Notes: generated from the letters alone by a model not told the origin. DNA of 33,720 bases from Actinomycetes bacterium (GCA_021809805.1 JAJZKA010000021.1:1-33720), one strand, 5' to 3'; shown: positions 23,728-32,502, counted from the first letter of the stretch. Numbers and translations are program-made.

Positions 23728-25118
23728 GCCCGTGGCCGGGTCCCCTTCGCCCCGCCGGCGAGGTCGCCGAACGCGCCATCGCGTCGGCATCGGGCGACTG
23801 CGTCGTGATCGTCGAGGAGGGCTCGAGCGCCGAAGTGCGCTTTGCCAATAACACCACGACCACCAATGGGGCCCGCCGGGAGCGCCGCGTCACGGCGATT
23901 GCGATCGGCGCGGACGGGCGCCGCTGCGGGAGCGCGAGCGAGACCGGCGCGGTGGACGTGGCAGAGCTCGTCGCCCGGGCCGAGCACCAAGCGCGCCAGG
24001 CACCACCTGCCGAAGACGCTGCTCCGCTCGTTCGGCCACAAGACGGCGGGGCGAGCGACGACCTCTCGCTCGCCCCCGAGCTCGTCGAGCTCTCGACGCT
24101 TGGCGGCCTCTTGCCGGAACTGCGCGACGCGTTCGGTCGCGGACGCGCCGAGGGGCACCGCATCGCCGGCTTTGCCACCCACGAGGTCACGACGACCTAC
24201 CTCGCCACGAGCAGCGGGCTCAGACGGCGCCACGTCCAGCCGTCGGGGACGGTCGAGCTCGTCGCTCGCGACGGCGACGGCGCCCGCTCCGCGTGGGTCG
24301 GCCAAGGGATCGAGGACTTCGGCGATTGCTCGATCGCCGAGATGGAGGGGCGCCTGCTCGAGCGGCTCGGCTGGGCACGGCGCCGCGTCGAGCTGCCGGC
24401 GGGTCGCTATGAGACGGTCCTTCCCCCCGATGCGGTCGCCGACTTGATGGTCGTGCTCTCCCAAGCGGCGAGCGGCCGGGAGGCCGAGGACGGCGGCAGC
24501 GTTTTCTCGACGGCCGGCGGCACGCGCCTTGGCGAGCAGGTGAGCCCGCTGCCCTTCTCGTTGCTGAGCGACCCGGCGCGGCCGGGCCTGTCGTGCTGCC
24601 CGTTCCTCGTGACCGATTCGTCGGGTCCTGACGTCTCGGTCTTCGACAACGGCGCAGTGCTCGGGCCGACTGCCTGGATCGAGGCAGGACGTCTTGCGCA
24701 CCTGCGCTACCACCGCGCCGGCGCAACGCGTGCGGGGGTCGCCTTCACGCCCCCTGTCGACAACCTTGCCCTCGAGCTCCCCGGTGCAACGGCCTCACTT
24801 GCCGACCTCGTGGCAGGCACCCGCCGGGGTCTGCTCCTCACCTGCTTGTGGTACATCCGGGAGGTCGACCAGTCGACGCTGTTGCTCACGGGCCTTACCC
24901 GTGACGGTGTCTATCTCGTCGAGGATGGCGAGGTCGTCGCCGCGGTGAACAACTTCCGATTCAACGAGAGCCCGCTCGACCTCCTCGCCCGAGCGACGGC
25001 CGCCTCGCGCGTCGAGCGGGCGCTGTCGCGGGAGTGGGGGGAATGGATGCGCCTCACGGCGATGCCCGCGCTGCAGATCCCCGACTTCAACTTCAGCTCG
25101 GTGAGCCCGGCGTCCTGA
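23724..25118 (+). CDS. pmbA: TldE/PmbA-family protease subunit
   Basis: The 464-residue protein is the non-catalytic TldE (PmbA) partner. It lacks the HExxxH zinc motif but shares the two-domain TldD/PmbA fold. Recognisable stretches are SSAEVRFANNTTTTNGARRERR near the N-terminus, DNLALELPGATASLADLVAGTRRGLLLTCLWYIREVD and VNNFRFNESPLDLLARA near the C-terminus. ATG 23724 overlaps the tldD stop, so equal amounts of both subunits are expected. The protein ends in DFNFSSVSPAS. No candidate peptide substrate such as a RiPP precursor lies beside the pair in this window. Confidence 0.93.
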   Translation: MSPWPGPLRPAGEVAERAIASASGDCVVIVEEGSSAEVRFANNTTTTNGARRERRVTAIAIGADGRRCGSASETGAVDVAELVARAEHQARQAPPAEDAAPLVRPQDGGASDDLSLAPELVELSTLGGLLPELRDAFGRGRAEGHRIAGFATHEVTTTYLATSSGLRRRHVQPSGTVELVARDGDGARSAWVGQGIEDFGDCSIAEMEGRLLERLGWARRRVELPAGRYETVLPPDAVADLMVVLSQAASGREAEDGGSVFSTAGGTRLGEQVSPLPFSLLSDPARPGLSCCPFLVTDSSGPDVSVFDNGAVLGPTAWIEAGRLAHLRYHRAGATRAGVAFTPPVDNLALELPGATASLADLVAGTRRGLLLTCLWYIREVDQSTLLLTGLTRDGVYLVEDGEVVAAVNNFRFNESPLDLLARATAASRVERALSREWGEWMRLTAMPALQIPDFNFSSVSPAS

Positions 25119-25130
25119 CGCCCCGCCCCG

Positions 25131-25181
25131 GCATGCCCGTGGGAGCAGGGGACCTGCGGTGGGACCCCGCGTCGGGCATGC
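25131..25181. repeat. Inverted repeat upstream of pyk
   Basis: GCATGCCCG (25131-25139) and CGGGCATGC (25173-25181) are perfect inverted copies separated by 33 bases. The enclosed GCAGGGGACCTGC can form a small inner hairpin. The right arm ends seven bases before the pyk ATG. It could be an operator, the terminator of tldD-pmbA, or part of the pyk start region. Confidence 0.5.
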
Positions 25182-25188
25182 TGGTGCC

Positions 25189-26712
25189 ATGGAGTACGCC
25201 CCCCGCGCCGAACCGATCCTTGCCCCTGGTCACTTCACCACGCCCTACTTGCGCGAGGTGGCAGCCCGGGCGAGCGTCCGCAGCCCGCGCCGGCGCACCC
25301 GATTGGTGGCGACGATCGGACCGGCCTCGGACTCGGTCGAGGTGCTCGCCGCGATGGCCGAAGCCGGAATGGACGTGGCGCGGGTTCCGCTCGCGCACGG
25401 CAGCATTGATGACGCGATCGAGCGCGTCCGGCGTATCCGAAAGGCCGCCCCCCAGGTCGGAGTGCTCGCCGACCTCCCTGGCCCGAAGATCCGAACGACG
25501 GCGTTCCCCGACGGTGGCGTCGTGCTCGCCGCCGGCGACGAGATCGACATCTTTCCCGGCTCCTTGTGTGCCGAGAGCTCGGCGGCCCGGATCGGCGTCG
25601 CGCTCGACGAGGTTGCGGCTGGGCTGGAGGAGGGCGACCACGTCGCATTTGGCGACGGAGGCGTCTCAGTGCGCGTCATCGGGCGCACCGGCGACGGGGC
25701 GCGCGCCCGTGTCTCGAGCGGCGGGCGCCTGCAGGGGCGGCCCGGGGTCACGGTGCCGACGAGCCGAGTCCAGTTGCGCACCCCTACCCAGGACGATCTC
25801 GAGCGACTCGAGGCATTGGTTGCCGAGGGGATCGACATGGCCGCCGTCTCGTTCGTTCGCTCGGCCGCGGACATGATGGCCGTGCGCGCCGCGCTCGGGG
25901 GGGCGCCGACGATGCTGTGCGCCAAGATCGAGACGGCCGAGGGCATCGCGGATCTCGACGAGATCCTCACCGTCAGCGACTCGGTGATGGTCGCCCGCGG
26001 CGACCTCGGCGTGCGGGTGCCGCTCGAGGACGTGCCGCATCACCAAAAGAACATCATTCGGGCGGGTGTCCGCTTTGGTCGGCCGGTGATCACCGCCACC
26101 CAGATGCTTGAGTCGATGGTTTCCTCGCCAGTACCGACCCGCGCGGAGGTTACCGATGTGGCCAATGCGGTGCTGGACGGCACCAGCGCGGTGATGCTCT
26201 CGGCCGAGACGGCTGTCGGCGTCGACCCGGTCAACGTCGTGGCCACCATGGCGCGCATCGTGACGCGCACCGAGCGCGACTTCGACTACGTGCGCTGGGG
26301 GGCCGGACTCGGCCTGCAGGAGGTCTCGGGACCGCCGTCCTCCGCGCTCGGCATCACTGCCGCGATCACCGGTGCGGCCTGGCGGGCCGCGGTCGAGCAG
26401 AACGCCGCGGCACTGATTGCGTGCACCCGCACGGGGCGCACCGCTCGGGTGATTTCGCGCTTTCGCCCGGCGATGCCCATCATCGCCGCCACCCCGTCGA
26501 TCGAGACCGCCCGGCAGCTCTCGGTGAGCTGGGGGGTCGACGCCTTGTTGGTGCGGGAGTCGACGAGCACCGACGACATTGTCTGGCACGGCGTGCAGGC
26601 GAGCGTCGAGGCCGGCTACGCGAAGCCCGGAGACGTCGTCGTGGTCCTCGCCGGCTCGCCGACCGCGCCAGACCCCGTCACCGACACCATCCGCATCGTC
26701 CGGGTGACCTGA
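25189..26712 (+). CDS. pyk: Pyruvate kinase (divergent active site)
   Basis: The 507-residue protein is a full-length pyruvate kinase, transferring phosphate from phosphoenolpyruvate to ADP. Present are R65, ADLPGPKIR (94-102), catalytic K246 and metal-binding E248 (CAKIETAEG), D272 (VARGDLGV) and the block ITATQMLESM...PTRAEVTDVANAVLDGTSAVML. The usual VARxNFSHG is VARVPLAHG here, so two potassium/ATP-site residues are replaced (P67, A69). L96 and K100 are residues of the potassium-independent type. The N-terminus is about 35 residues longer than usual. ATG 25189 is chosen because upstream starts fall in the inverted repeat. It follows pmbA after 70 bases. The function is likely but kinetics may be unusual. 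Confidence 0.9.
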   Translation: MEYAPRAEPILAPGHFTTPYLREVAARASVRSPRRRTRLVATIGPASDSVEVLAAMAEAGMDVARVPLAHGSIDDAIERVRRIRKAAPQVGVLADLPGPKIRTTAFPDGGVVLAAGDEIDIFPGSLCAESSAARIGVALDEVAAGLEEGDHVAFGDGGVSVRVIGRTGDGARARVSSGGRLQGRPGVTVPTSRVQLRTPTQDDLERLEALVAEGIDMAAVSFVRSAADMMAVRAALGGAPTMLCAKIETAEGIADLDEILTVSDSVMVARGDLGVRVPLEDVPHHQKNIIRAGVRFGRPVITATQMLESMVSSPVPTRAEVTDVANAVLDGTSAVMLSAETAVGVDPVNVVATMARIVTRTERDFDYVRWGAGLGLQEVSGPPSSALGITAAITGAAWRAAVEQNAAALIACTRTGRTARVISRFRPAMPIIAATPSIETARQLSVSWGVDALLVRESTSTDDIVWHGVQASVEAGYAKPGDVVVVLAGSPTAPDPVTDTIRIVRVT

Positions 26713-26718
26713 GTCACC
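26703..26718 (+). terminator. Weak hairpin over the pyk stop codon
   Basis: GGTGAC (26703-26708) and GTCACC (26713-26718) form a perfect 6-bp stem with loop CTGA, which includes the stop codon. There is no T-run. The element may help terminate or protect the pyk message; support is weak. Confidence 0.3.
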
Positions 26719-27271
26719 ACCAACGCTGGGGGCGCCGAGCCGGAAGCAGGCGCACATGGTGAGCTTCCGTCGACGCTCGGGGGAGGACTAGGTCGATCGG
26801 GCCGAGCCGGCTCGCGTGGTCGGCACGCCGTCGCCCAAGAACCCGATCGAGTCGGCTTGCGGGCGCCAGGACGCCGGCGTGGCAGCGACCATCGCCCGCG
26901 CCCCTGCCGTCGCAGCTGGTTGATTTCGGGCTGAGGAGGACCATCCGGCGCCGTGCGTGGACGGTGACGTGAGCGCGGTTGCCAATTTCGCGGCCGTGGC
27001 ACGCGCCGCCACGGGCGTGCCCGTGACGCCGAGTGCCCGCGGCGCCGACGCGCGCGGCGTCGTTCCAGGTGGACTTGGCCGGCGATGCAGCGGTCCCTTT
27101 GTTGCGCGGGCCGCCTTCGCGCGTCTTCGCAATGCGTTTCGCCATGGACGAGGTCCCGCCGCTTCCCAAACTGGAGCGGGCAACGCCTCGTGAGCCACCG
27201 GGCTCGACGGGCTGGCGCGGGGATGCGAACATCGAGCGGACGCCCGGAGGGCGGCCAGTGGGGAAGGGACG
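26713..27271. other. Intergenic region without a convincing gene, structured in part
   Basis: Between pyk and the next gene I see no frame with convincing protein features. It contains a 9-bp inverted repeat, TCGATCGGG (26793-26801) with CCCGATCGA (26842-26850), enclosing the perfect palindrome CGAGCCGGCTCG (26803-26814). A second hairpin is CCGTGGC (26994-27000) with GCCACGG (27008-27014). A Shine-Dalgarno for the following gene ends the region. Confidence 0.45.
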
Positions 27272-27589
27272 ATGACGGACCGCAGCGAGTTCAATGCCAG
27301 CTCTGGCGAGACCATCGAGATGCGACCCGAAAGCCTGCGCGTGGTCGCGGTGGAGATGCAACAGGGGGCGGTCGCGATCGAGCCCGTGGTCACCGAGCGG
27401 CGCCGCAGGATCGCTCCGCGCGTTTCCGCCTGGTCCGGTACCGCCCGCGTGTCCTTGGAGGAACTCTGGGCGCAGCGGAACTCCGGCGGCGCGAAACTGC
27501 ATGCCGCGCTCATTGCGATCGCGGCACCGCTGACCAAGGCCGGCCTCGCGCAGGCCGAGCGCTCGATCGCTGCGGCCTTCCCGCTGTGA
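27272..27589 (+). CDS. Small hypothetical protein, 105 residues
   Basis: I do not recognise this protein. ATG 27272 has a good purine-rich ribosome-binding site (GGGGAAGGGA), codon usage matches the surrounding genes, and it is followed 31 bases later by a dehydrogenase gene on the same strand. The first half is polar and beta-like (MRPESLRVVAVEMQQGAVAIEPVV), the middle is arginine-rich, and the C-terminal third (AALIAIAAPLTKAGLAQAERSIAAAFPL) looks like one or two amphipathic helices rather than a membrane span. No cysteine, metal motif or signal peptide is visible. Confidence 0.7.
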   Translation: MTDRSEFNASSGETIEMRPESLRVVAVEMQQGAVAIEPVVTERRRRIAPRVSAWSGTARVSLEELWAQRNSGGAKLHAALIAIAAPLTKAGLAQAERSIAAAFPL

Positions 27590-27620
27590 GGGCGCGCTGG
27601 CGCTGTGTTGGGGAGCGCGC

Positions 27621-28607
27621 ATGACGGGCGCCCTGCCCCGCGTCGTTCTCACCCGCCCCGTTCCGCCCGGTGCCTTCTCGCGTCTTTGCGAGAAGACGGC
27701 GCCCGAGGTGTGGATGGAGCCGACCACGATCCCCCCAGCAGAGCTGCGCCGACGCGCGGCGGACGCCGTCGGGCTGCTCGTGGTCTCGGGCGAGCGCGTG
27801 GATGAGGAGCTCTTGGCGGCGGCACCCGAGCTGCGGGTTGTCTCCACGATGAGCGTCGGTTATGACCATGTCGACGTGTCTGCGCTGACCGCCCGGGGTT
27901 TGCCGCTCGGCAACACGCCCGGCGTGCTCACCGAGGCCACGGCGGACCTTGCCTTCGCCCTCTTGCTGGCGGTCGCACGCCGCCTGGTCGAGGCGCGCGA
28001 CGCTGTCCTCACGGGCCGGTGGGGGGGATGGGACCCCGAGTTCCTGCTCGGCCGGGAGCTCGCCGGCTCGACCCTTGGCATCGTCGGTCTCGGGCGCATC
28101 GGGGCGGCGGTGGCGCGCCGGGCGCTCGCTTTTGGCATGGAGGTGCTCGCCAGCACGACCCGGACCCCCGAGCTCGAGGGCATCGAGGTGGTCGAGCTGC
28201 CGAGCCTGCTCGAGCGCAGCGAGTTCGTCTCCCTGCACGTTGCGCTCACTCCTGCGACGCACCACTTGATCGGCGCGCGCGAGCTGGCAACGATGCGGCG
28301 CGACGCGATCTTGATCAACACCGCGCGGGGCGGCGTGGTCGACCAGGTGGCGCTGGCCGCCGCGCTGCGCGATGGGACCATCGCCGCTGCTGGCCTCGAT
28401 GTCGCTGAGGTGGAGCCGGTTCCGCCGGACGATGAGCTGCTGCGCCTCGATAACTGCCTCGTCCTGCCCCACGTTGGCTCGGCGACTCGTGCGACCCGAG
28501 AGAAGATGGCGGAACTGGCGGTGGAGAACCTGATCGCCGGGGTGAACGGCGAGCCCCTCGTCCACTGCGTGAACGCCGCCGCGCTGGGTGCGCCGCGGCC
28601 CGCTTGA
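27621..28607 (+). CDS. D-2-hydroxyacid dehydrogenase, glyoxylate/hydroxypyruvate reductase type
   Basis: The 328-residue protein is a D-isomer-specific 2-hydroxyacid dehydrogenase. The nucleotide loop VGLGRIG (155-161) and VLASTTRTPELEG suggest NADP(H) preference because no acidic residue follows the second strand. Active-site landmarks are VSTMSVGYDHVDV (74-86), arginine R236 (NTARGG), GLDVAEVEP (258-266) and H284 (LPHVGSAT). It most resembles GhrB/GRHPR-type glyoxylate and hydroxypyruvate reductases, producing glycolate or D-glycerate. A glycerate kinase gene lies further along at 32523-33548 and could use the product. ATG 27621 follows GGGGAG at good spacing. Other 2-keto acids cannot be excluded. 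Confidence 0.92.
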   Translation: MTGALPRVVLTRPVPPGAFSRLCEKTAPEVWMEPTTIPPAELRRRAADAVGLLVVSGERVDEELLAAAPELRVVSTMSVGYDHVDVSALTARGLPLGNTPGVLTEATADLAFALLLAVARRLVEARDAVLTGRWGGWDPEFLLGRELAGSTLGIVGLGRIGAAVARRALAFGMEVLASTTRTPELEGIEVVELPSLLERSEFVSLHVALTPATHHLIGARELATMRRDAILINTARGGVVDQVALAAALRDGTIAAAGLDVAEVEPVPPDDELLRLDNCLVLPHVGSATRATREKMAELAVENLIAGVNGEPLVHCVNAAALGAPRPA

Positions 28608-28926
28608 GCGCCAAGTGAGTCATCGCTCCCTCTCGCCTCATGACCCCGCCTCGCACCAGCGGGCGCTCTCGCGCGTCGCAACGGTGCGCCCAGGTGCTGG
28701 CGGCGGCTGGGCAATCGTTTGGCCGAAGCTGGCGCCACGGCACTTTCATCGAGCGGATCGCTGAGACGTGGCAGCCCCGGAGCTCGCCTTCGGCACGCTG
28801 GCTCGGCCGAGACGACGAGGCTGATCGAGCTCGCTGCGCAGCGCTCACAGCTGCGGCGCCTGCCCGTCCCACCGCGCTCTGCCTTGGGGGGTCACCGGGC
28901 ATCTTTTTGAGCGGTAGATTTGGAGC
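28608..28926. other. Intergenic region upstream of pdxS
   Basis: This 319-bp stretch shows no convincing gene. A frame ending at the TGA of 28898-28900 has weak coding bias and no good start. The last bases hold the pdxS -10 box. Nothing like a riboswitch was recognised. Confidence 0.4.
28915..28920 (+). promoter_or_regulatory. -10 box for a leaderless pdxS transcript
   Basis: TAGATT (TAnnnT) ends six bases before ATG 28927, so transcription would start at or next to the start codon. The only purines in between are TTTGGAGC, which could also act as a weak Shine-Dalgarno. No obvious -35 is seen. Confidence 0.5.
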
Positions 28927-29838
28927 ATGACCAGCACTTCTGAGGCGAACGGGGCGGCGAGCGGCGAGCGGGGCACGGTGCGGGTCAAGCGCGGCCTCGC
29001 CGAGATGCTGCGTGGTGGCGTGATCATGGACGTCGTCACCGCCGAGCAGGCCAAGATCGCCGAGGACGCGGGCGCGGTCTCCGTGATGGCGCTCGAGCGC
29101 GTGCCTGCCGACATCCGCCGCGAGGGCGGTGTGGCGCGCATGAGCGACCCCGCCCTGATCGGTGCCATCCAGGAGGCGGTCACCATTCCCGTGATGGCCA
29201 AGGTGCGGATCGGGCATTTCGCCGAGGCCCAGATCCTGCAGGTCCTCGAAGTGGACTACATCGACGAGAGCGAGGTCCTCACGCCCGCCGACGAGGCGTA
29301 CCACATCGACAAATGGGCATTCTCGGTGCCCTTTGTCTGCGGCGCGACCAACCTCGGTGAGGCGCTGCGCCGCATCTCGGAGGGCGCGGCGATGATCCGC
29401 TCCAAGGGTGAGGCAGGGACGGGCAACGTCGTCGAGGCGGTGCGGCACCTGCGCTCCATCCTCGGCGACATCAAAAAGATCCAGACCGCCGACTCCGCCG
29501 AGCGCTACGGCTGGGCCAAGCAGCTGCAGGCACCGATCGATCTCGTCGAGGAGGTGGCGCGTACCGGCCGCCTGCCGGTGCCGCTGTTCTGTGCCGGCGG
29601 GCTCGCCACGCCGGCCGATGCGACGCTCGTGATGCAGCTCGGGGCCGAAGCGGTCTTCGTCGGCTCGGGCATCTTCAAGAGCGAGGACCCGGCGCGCCGC
29701 GCCCGGGCGATCGTCGAGGCGACGGCGCACTACCAAGACGCTGAGATCGTCGCCAAGGTCTCCCGGGGCCTCGGCGCGGCGATGCCCGGCGAGGAGATCG
29801 CCACCTTGGACGTCAAGCTCGCTGAACGCGGCTGGTGA
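28927..29838 (+). CDS. pdxS: Pyridoxal 5'-phosphate synthase subunit PdxS
   Basis: The 303-residue (beta/alpha)8-barrel protein is the synthase subunit of the DXP-independent vitamin B6 pathway. It makes PLP from ribose 5-phosphate, glyceraldehyde 3-phosphate and ammonia supplied by PdxT. Active-site residues are D35 (GVIMDV), K92 ([14 protein letters not shown]) and K160 ([11 protein letters not shown]), offset by 11 from the B. subtilis enzyme because of a slightly longer polar N-terminus. Blocks such as [21 protein letters not shown] are nearly invariant in the family. The gene is followed by pdxT with a GTGA overlap, so the subunits of the dodecameric complex are co-produced. Confidence 0.98.
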   Translation: MTSTSEANGAASGERGTVRVKRGLAEMLRGGVIMDVVTAEQAKIAEDAGAVSVMALERVPADIRREGGVARMSDPALIGAIQEAVTIPVMAKVRIGHFAEAQILQVLEVDYIDESEVLTPADEAYHIDKWAFSVPFVCGATNLGEALRRISEGAAMIRSKGEAGTGNVVEAVRHLRSILGDIKKIQTADSAERYGWAKQLQAPIDLVEEVARTGRLPVPLFCAGGLATPADATLVMQLGAEAVFVGSGIFKSEDPARRARAIVEATAHYQDAEIVAKVSRGLGAAMPGEEIATLDVKLAERGW

Positions 29839-30452
29839 CGGCGTCGCCGCTCGTCGGCGTCCTCGCCCTGCAAGGCGACGTCGCCGAGCACAGCGCGGTG
29901 CTCGACTCCCTCGGCGCCACGGTGCGGGCCGTGCGCCGCCCCGAGCACCTCGAGGGCCTGCAGGGGCTCGTGCTGCCCGGCGGCGAGTCGACGACGCTGT
30001 CGTTGCTGCTGGGGTCCTCCGGGCTGTTCGGGCCACTTGGTGAGTGCCTGGCGGCGGGCCTGCCGGTACTCGGCACCTGCGCCGGGATGATCTTGTTGTC
30101 GCGCCAGGTGCTCGACGGCCGAGCGGACCAAAAGAGCTTTGGTGCGATCGACATCGTTACGCGGCGCAACGCCTTTGGTCGCCAGGTCGAGTCCTTCGAG
30201 TCGACCCTCGAGGTGGCGGGCCTCGCCGAGCCGATGCACGCGGTCTTCATCCGCGCACCGTTCGTCGAATCGGTCGGCGAGGGGGTTGAGGTCCTGGCGA
30301 CGGTGCGCCGCAGCGAGGGGTCGCCACGGCCGGTCGTGTGCCGGCAGGGCAACGTGCTCGTCGCCGCCTTCCATCCCGAGCTGTCCGGCGATGATCGCCT
30401 GCACCGCTTGCTGCTCGATCGCGTCGGCGAACGGGCCGCCTCGGCGGCATGA
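29835..30452 (+). CDS. pdxT: Pyridoxal 5'-phosphate synthase glutaminase subunit PdxT
   Basis: The 205-residue class I glutaminase gives ammonia to PdxS. Its triad is C82 (GTCAGMILL), H180 and E182 (AAFHPELS), and the oxyanion loop PGGEST is at 48-53. [16 protein letters not shown] at the N-terminus is the family signature that contacts PdxS. GTG 29835 overlaps the pdxS stop (GTGA), and no other in-frame start gives the conserved N-terminus. The length is normal for PdxT. Confidence 0.98.
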   Translation: MTASPLVGVLALQGDVAEHSAVLDSLGATVRAVRRPEHLEGLQGLVLPGGESTTLSLLLGSSGLFGPLGECLAAGLPVLGTCAGMILLSRQVLDGRADQKSFGAIDIVTRRNAFGRQVESFESTLEVAGLAEPMHAVFIRAPFVESVGEGVEVLATVRRSEGSPRPVVCRQGNVLVAAFHPELSGDDRLHRLLLDRVGERAASAA

Positions 30453-31596
30453 GTCCGGCATGCGGACGACGCCTTTTGCCAGTGGGGCCGGTGCAGTGTG
30501 CGGCGGGCCCCGGGCTCCCTTCAATCGTCAGGTGATGCCGGCGGGGGACGATCTCGCTCACGCGCACCGGCGCGCCTGGGGTTCGAGCCAAGCTCGTCGA
30601 CGACAGCGAGGCGAGCACCCATCGGTCGGGGTCCCCGACGGTCTCGCCACGTGGCTCGGCTGGCCGAAGCAGGCACGTCGCGCTCGTGCAAGATCCATGT
30701 GCGCGCAGCGAACGCCGGTCGGCCCGATGGTGGCCGAATGCTCGCCACCGCCCCCACGATCCTCAGGCGGACACCGGGCGACCGTGGCGCGTCGCCGCGC
30801 TCGAGGCGCAAGACGATCGACCCCCCCGAGGCGGCACCCCAGCTTTGCGATCGGGATGGGCGTGGTGGCCAGAGATGTCCCCGGGGGCAGTTGATCGTTC
30901 CGGAGACGGTCCAGGCGTTCGCACGTCTGTGTCCGATGAAGTCACCCGGCCGTACAGCTCCTCCTCGCTGCCTGTGGTCACTCGAGCAGCGCCCAGCGTG
31001 AGCGAGCCCGCTGCCGTCGGGCATTGCAGGTGCAAGAAATCGACGCGTTGCGGGTGAAATCAAGTGTTCCAGGCCGAGGACGCGCCGTCAGAGGGGACAG
31101 ATCGAGGTCCTCTCGACGGCCCGAGCAGTTCGCGGGCCGTTGTGGGCCGTTCATCGCTCGTGACGTCGCCGGGGCTCTTGGCGCAGACGACCGCTTCATC
31201 GCCGCCCTGTGCGGGAGAATGGTCGCGGGCATTGCGATGGGCACCCCGCCGTTCCCCCGTTGCGTAGCGCGCGTGGCCGCCCCCGTGGCGGTAGCGATTG
31301 TGGCGAGGGGCACCGATGCCCCCGCCTCGTGGCCGCTCACACGGTCGCCGCCGACGGCGTCGCTCGCGGGGCACGGCGCCGCCCCAGCAGTGGCATACAA
31401 GCGCTGAAATCCGTGGCGCGTGCCAGAACCGTGGTCCCCTCGATGGCAGATGGCCCGAACCATTGCGCCCGGGGGACCTGGCGAGGCGACGGGGGAGACA
31501 CGGCCCGGCTCGACCCAAGGTTGGGCCTTGCCGCCCGCCACCGTGCTCGCGCGTCACGACGCGGGCTCTTCCCGTGGCGTTGCGACTGGGGAGCGC
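30453..31596. other. 1.1-kb region without a convincing gene
   Basis: Open frames exist on both strands but most are arginine/proline-rich with no domain. The best candidate is 31024-31407 on the plus strand (TTG or GTG start), whose middle reads FIARDVAGALGADDRFIAAL, with fair codon bias but no good ribosome-binding site. It could be a gene remnant. There is a dyad GTCGGGG T CCCCGAC at 30624-30638 and a possible pdxT terminator GGGGCC...GGCCCC. No mobile element ends, tRNA or repeats array were recognised. Confidence 0.4.
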
Positions 31597-32469
31597 TCAG
31601 CGCGCGGTGATCGCCGGCAGGATGCGCTCGCCGATGAGCTCGAGGCCCCGCAAACTCGAGACGTCCTTCACGCTGCCGTGCGCGACGCCAAATCCCATCT
31701 CGGCGAGGTGGCCGAGCTGATCGATCGTCTGCTCCACGCGCTCGCCCTGTTCGCCCACGTCGAAGTTGAAAAGCGCCGTCTTTTCGATCTCGTCGTAGTC
31801 GCGGCCGACCTCCTCGCAGTGGCGCCGCAGCACGTCGAGCTTGTGGGCCAGGTCGGGGCCAGGAAAAAGATTGCATGCTTGTGCATATTGAGCGACGAGG
31901 CGGAGCGTCTTTTTCTCCCCAGACCCGCCGATCAGGATTGGAGGGTGCGGCCGGCTGAGCGCTGGGGGTGAGTTGAGCGTCTCGGCGAGGCGGTAGTGGC
32001 GGCCCTCATAGGCCTTGGTCTCCCCGCTCCACATCTGCAAGCAGATCTGTAGCGCCTCCTCGAGGCGTTCGTAGCGCTCAGAAAGCGGGGGAAAGTCCAG
32101 CCCGAGGCCGGTTGCTTCCTCCTCGTTCCACGCCGCGCCGATGCCGAGCATCGCCCGCCCGCCGCTCAGGACGTCGAGGGTTGTGACCGCCTTGGCGAGG
32201 AGGCCGGGCTGGCGGTAGACGACCCCGGTGACCAGGGTCAGCAACTTGACCCGGCTCGTGCAGGCGGCCAGGTAACCGAGGGTCGAGTACGCCTCGAGCA
32301 TCTCGTGCTCTTTTGGACCCACCATCGTGATCTGGAAGAAATGGTCCATCACGCTGATGCGGTCGAAGCCCGCCGCCTCAGCCGCGCCGGCGATCCGGGC
32401 GAGGTCCGGACCGAGCTCCGCGGCGCCGCCGGGATAGGTGAAGTTGGAGATGTGCAGGCCGAGTTTCAC
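31597..32469 (-). CDS. LLM-class F420-dependent oxidoreductase
   Basis: The 290-residue protein is of the luciferase-like monooxygenase superfamily, the branch using coenzyme F420 in actinomycetes. Recognisable stretches are MKLGLHISNFTYPGG, FDRISVMDHFFQI, LGYLAACTSRVKLLTLVTGVVYRQPGLLAK, LDVLSGGRAMLGIGAAWNEEEA and PPILIGGSGEKKTLRLVAQYA. The start is GTG 32469, behind GGGAGG. The substrate is unknown; members reduce or oxidise a wide range of compounds. Flavin rather than F420 use is possible, since cofactor choice is inferred from family type. It is downstream of glycerate kinase on the same strand but probably a separate unit. Confidence 0.92.
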   Translation of the reverse strand: MKLGLHISNFTYPGGAAELGPDLARIAGAAEAAGFDRISVMDHFFQITMVGPKEHEMLEAYSTLGYLAACTSRVKLLTLVTGVVYRQPGLLAKAVTTLDVLSGGRAMLGIGAAWNEEEATGLGLDFPPLSERYERLEEALQICLQMWSGETKAYEGRHYRLAETLNSPPALSRPHPPILIGGSGEKKTLRLVAQYAQACNLFPGPDLAHKLDVLRRHCEEVGRDYDEIEKTALFNFDVGEQGERVEQTIDQLGHLAEMGFGVAHGSVKDVSSLRGLELIGERILPAITAR

Positions 32470-32502
32470 GTCGCCTCCCGTCTGATCGCAGGCGGCACCA
32501 AA

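Noticed and set aside
26714-27847. Minus-strand frame containing a MAKRIAKTREGG start-like stretch near 27150
   Set aside because: It runs antisense through the 105-residue gene and the dehydrogenase start, and no ribosome-binding site or domain is visible. A short real gene inside it cannot be fully excluded.
28640-28930. 96-codon plus-strand frame before pdxS
   Set aside because: Weak codon bias, no ribosome-binding site, no recognisable motif, and it overlaps the pdxS promoter and start.
30624-30638. Dyad GTCGGGG T CCCCGAC as a terminator or operator
   Set aside because: The one-base centre makes it a poor hairpin, it is far from any start, and GC-rich dyads of this size are expected by chance.
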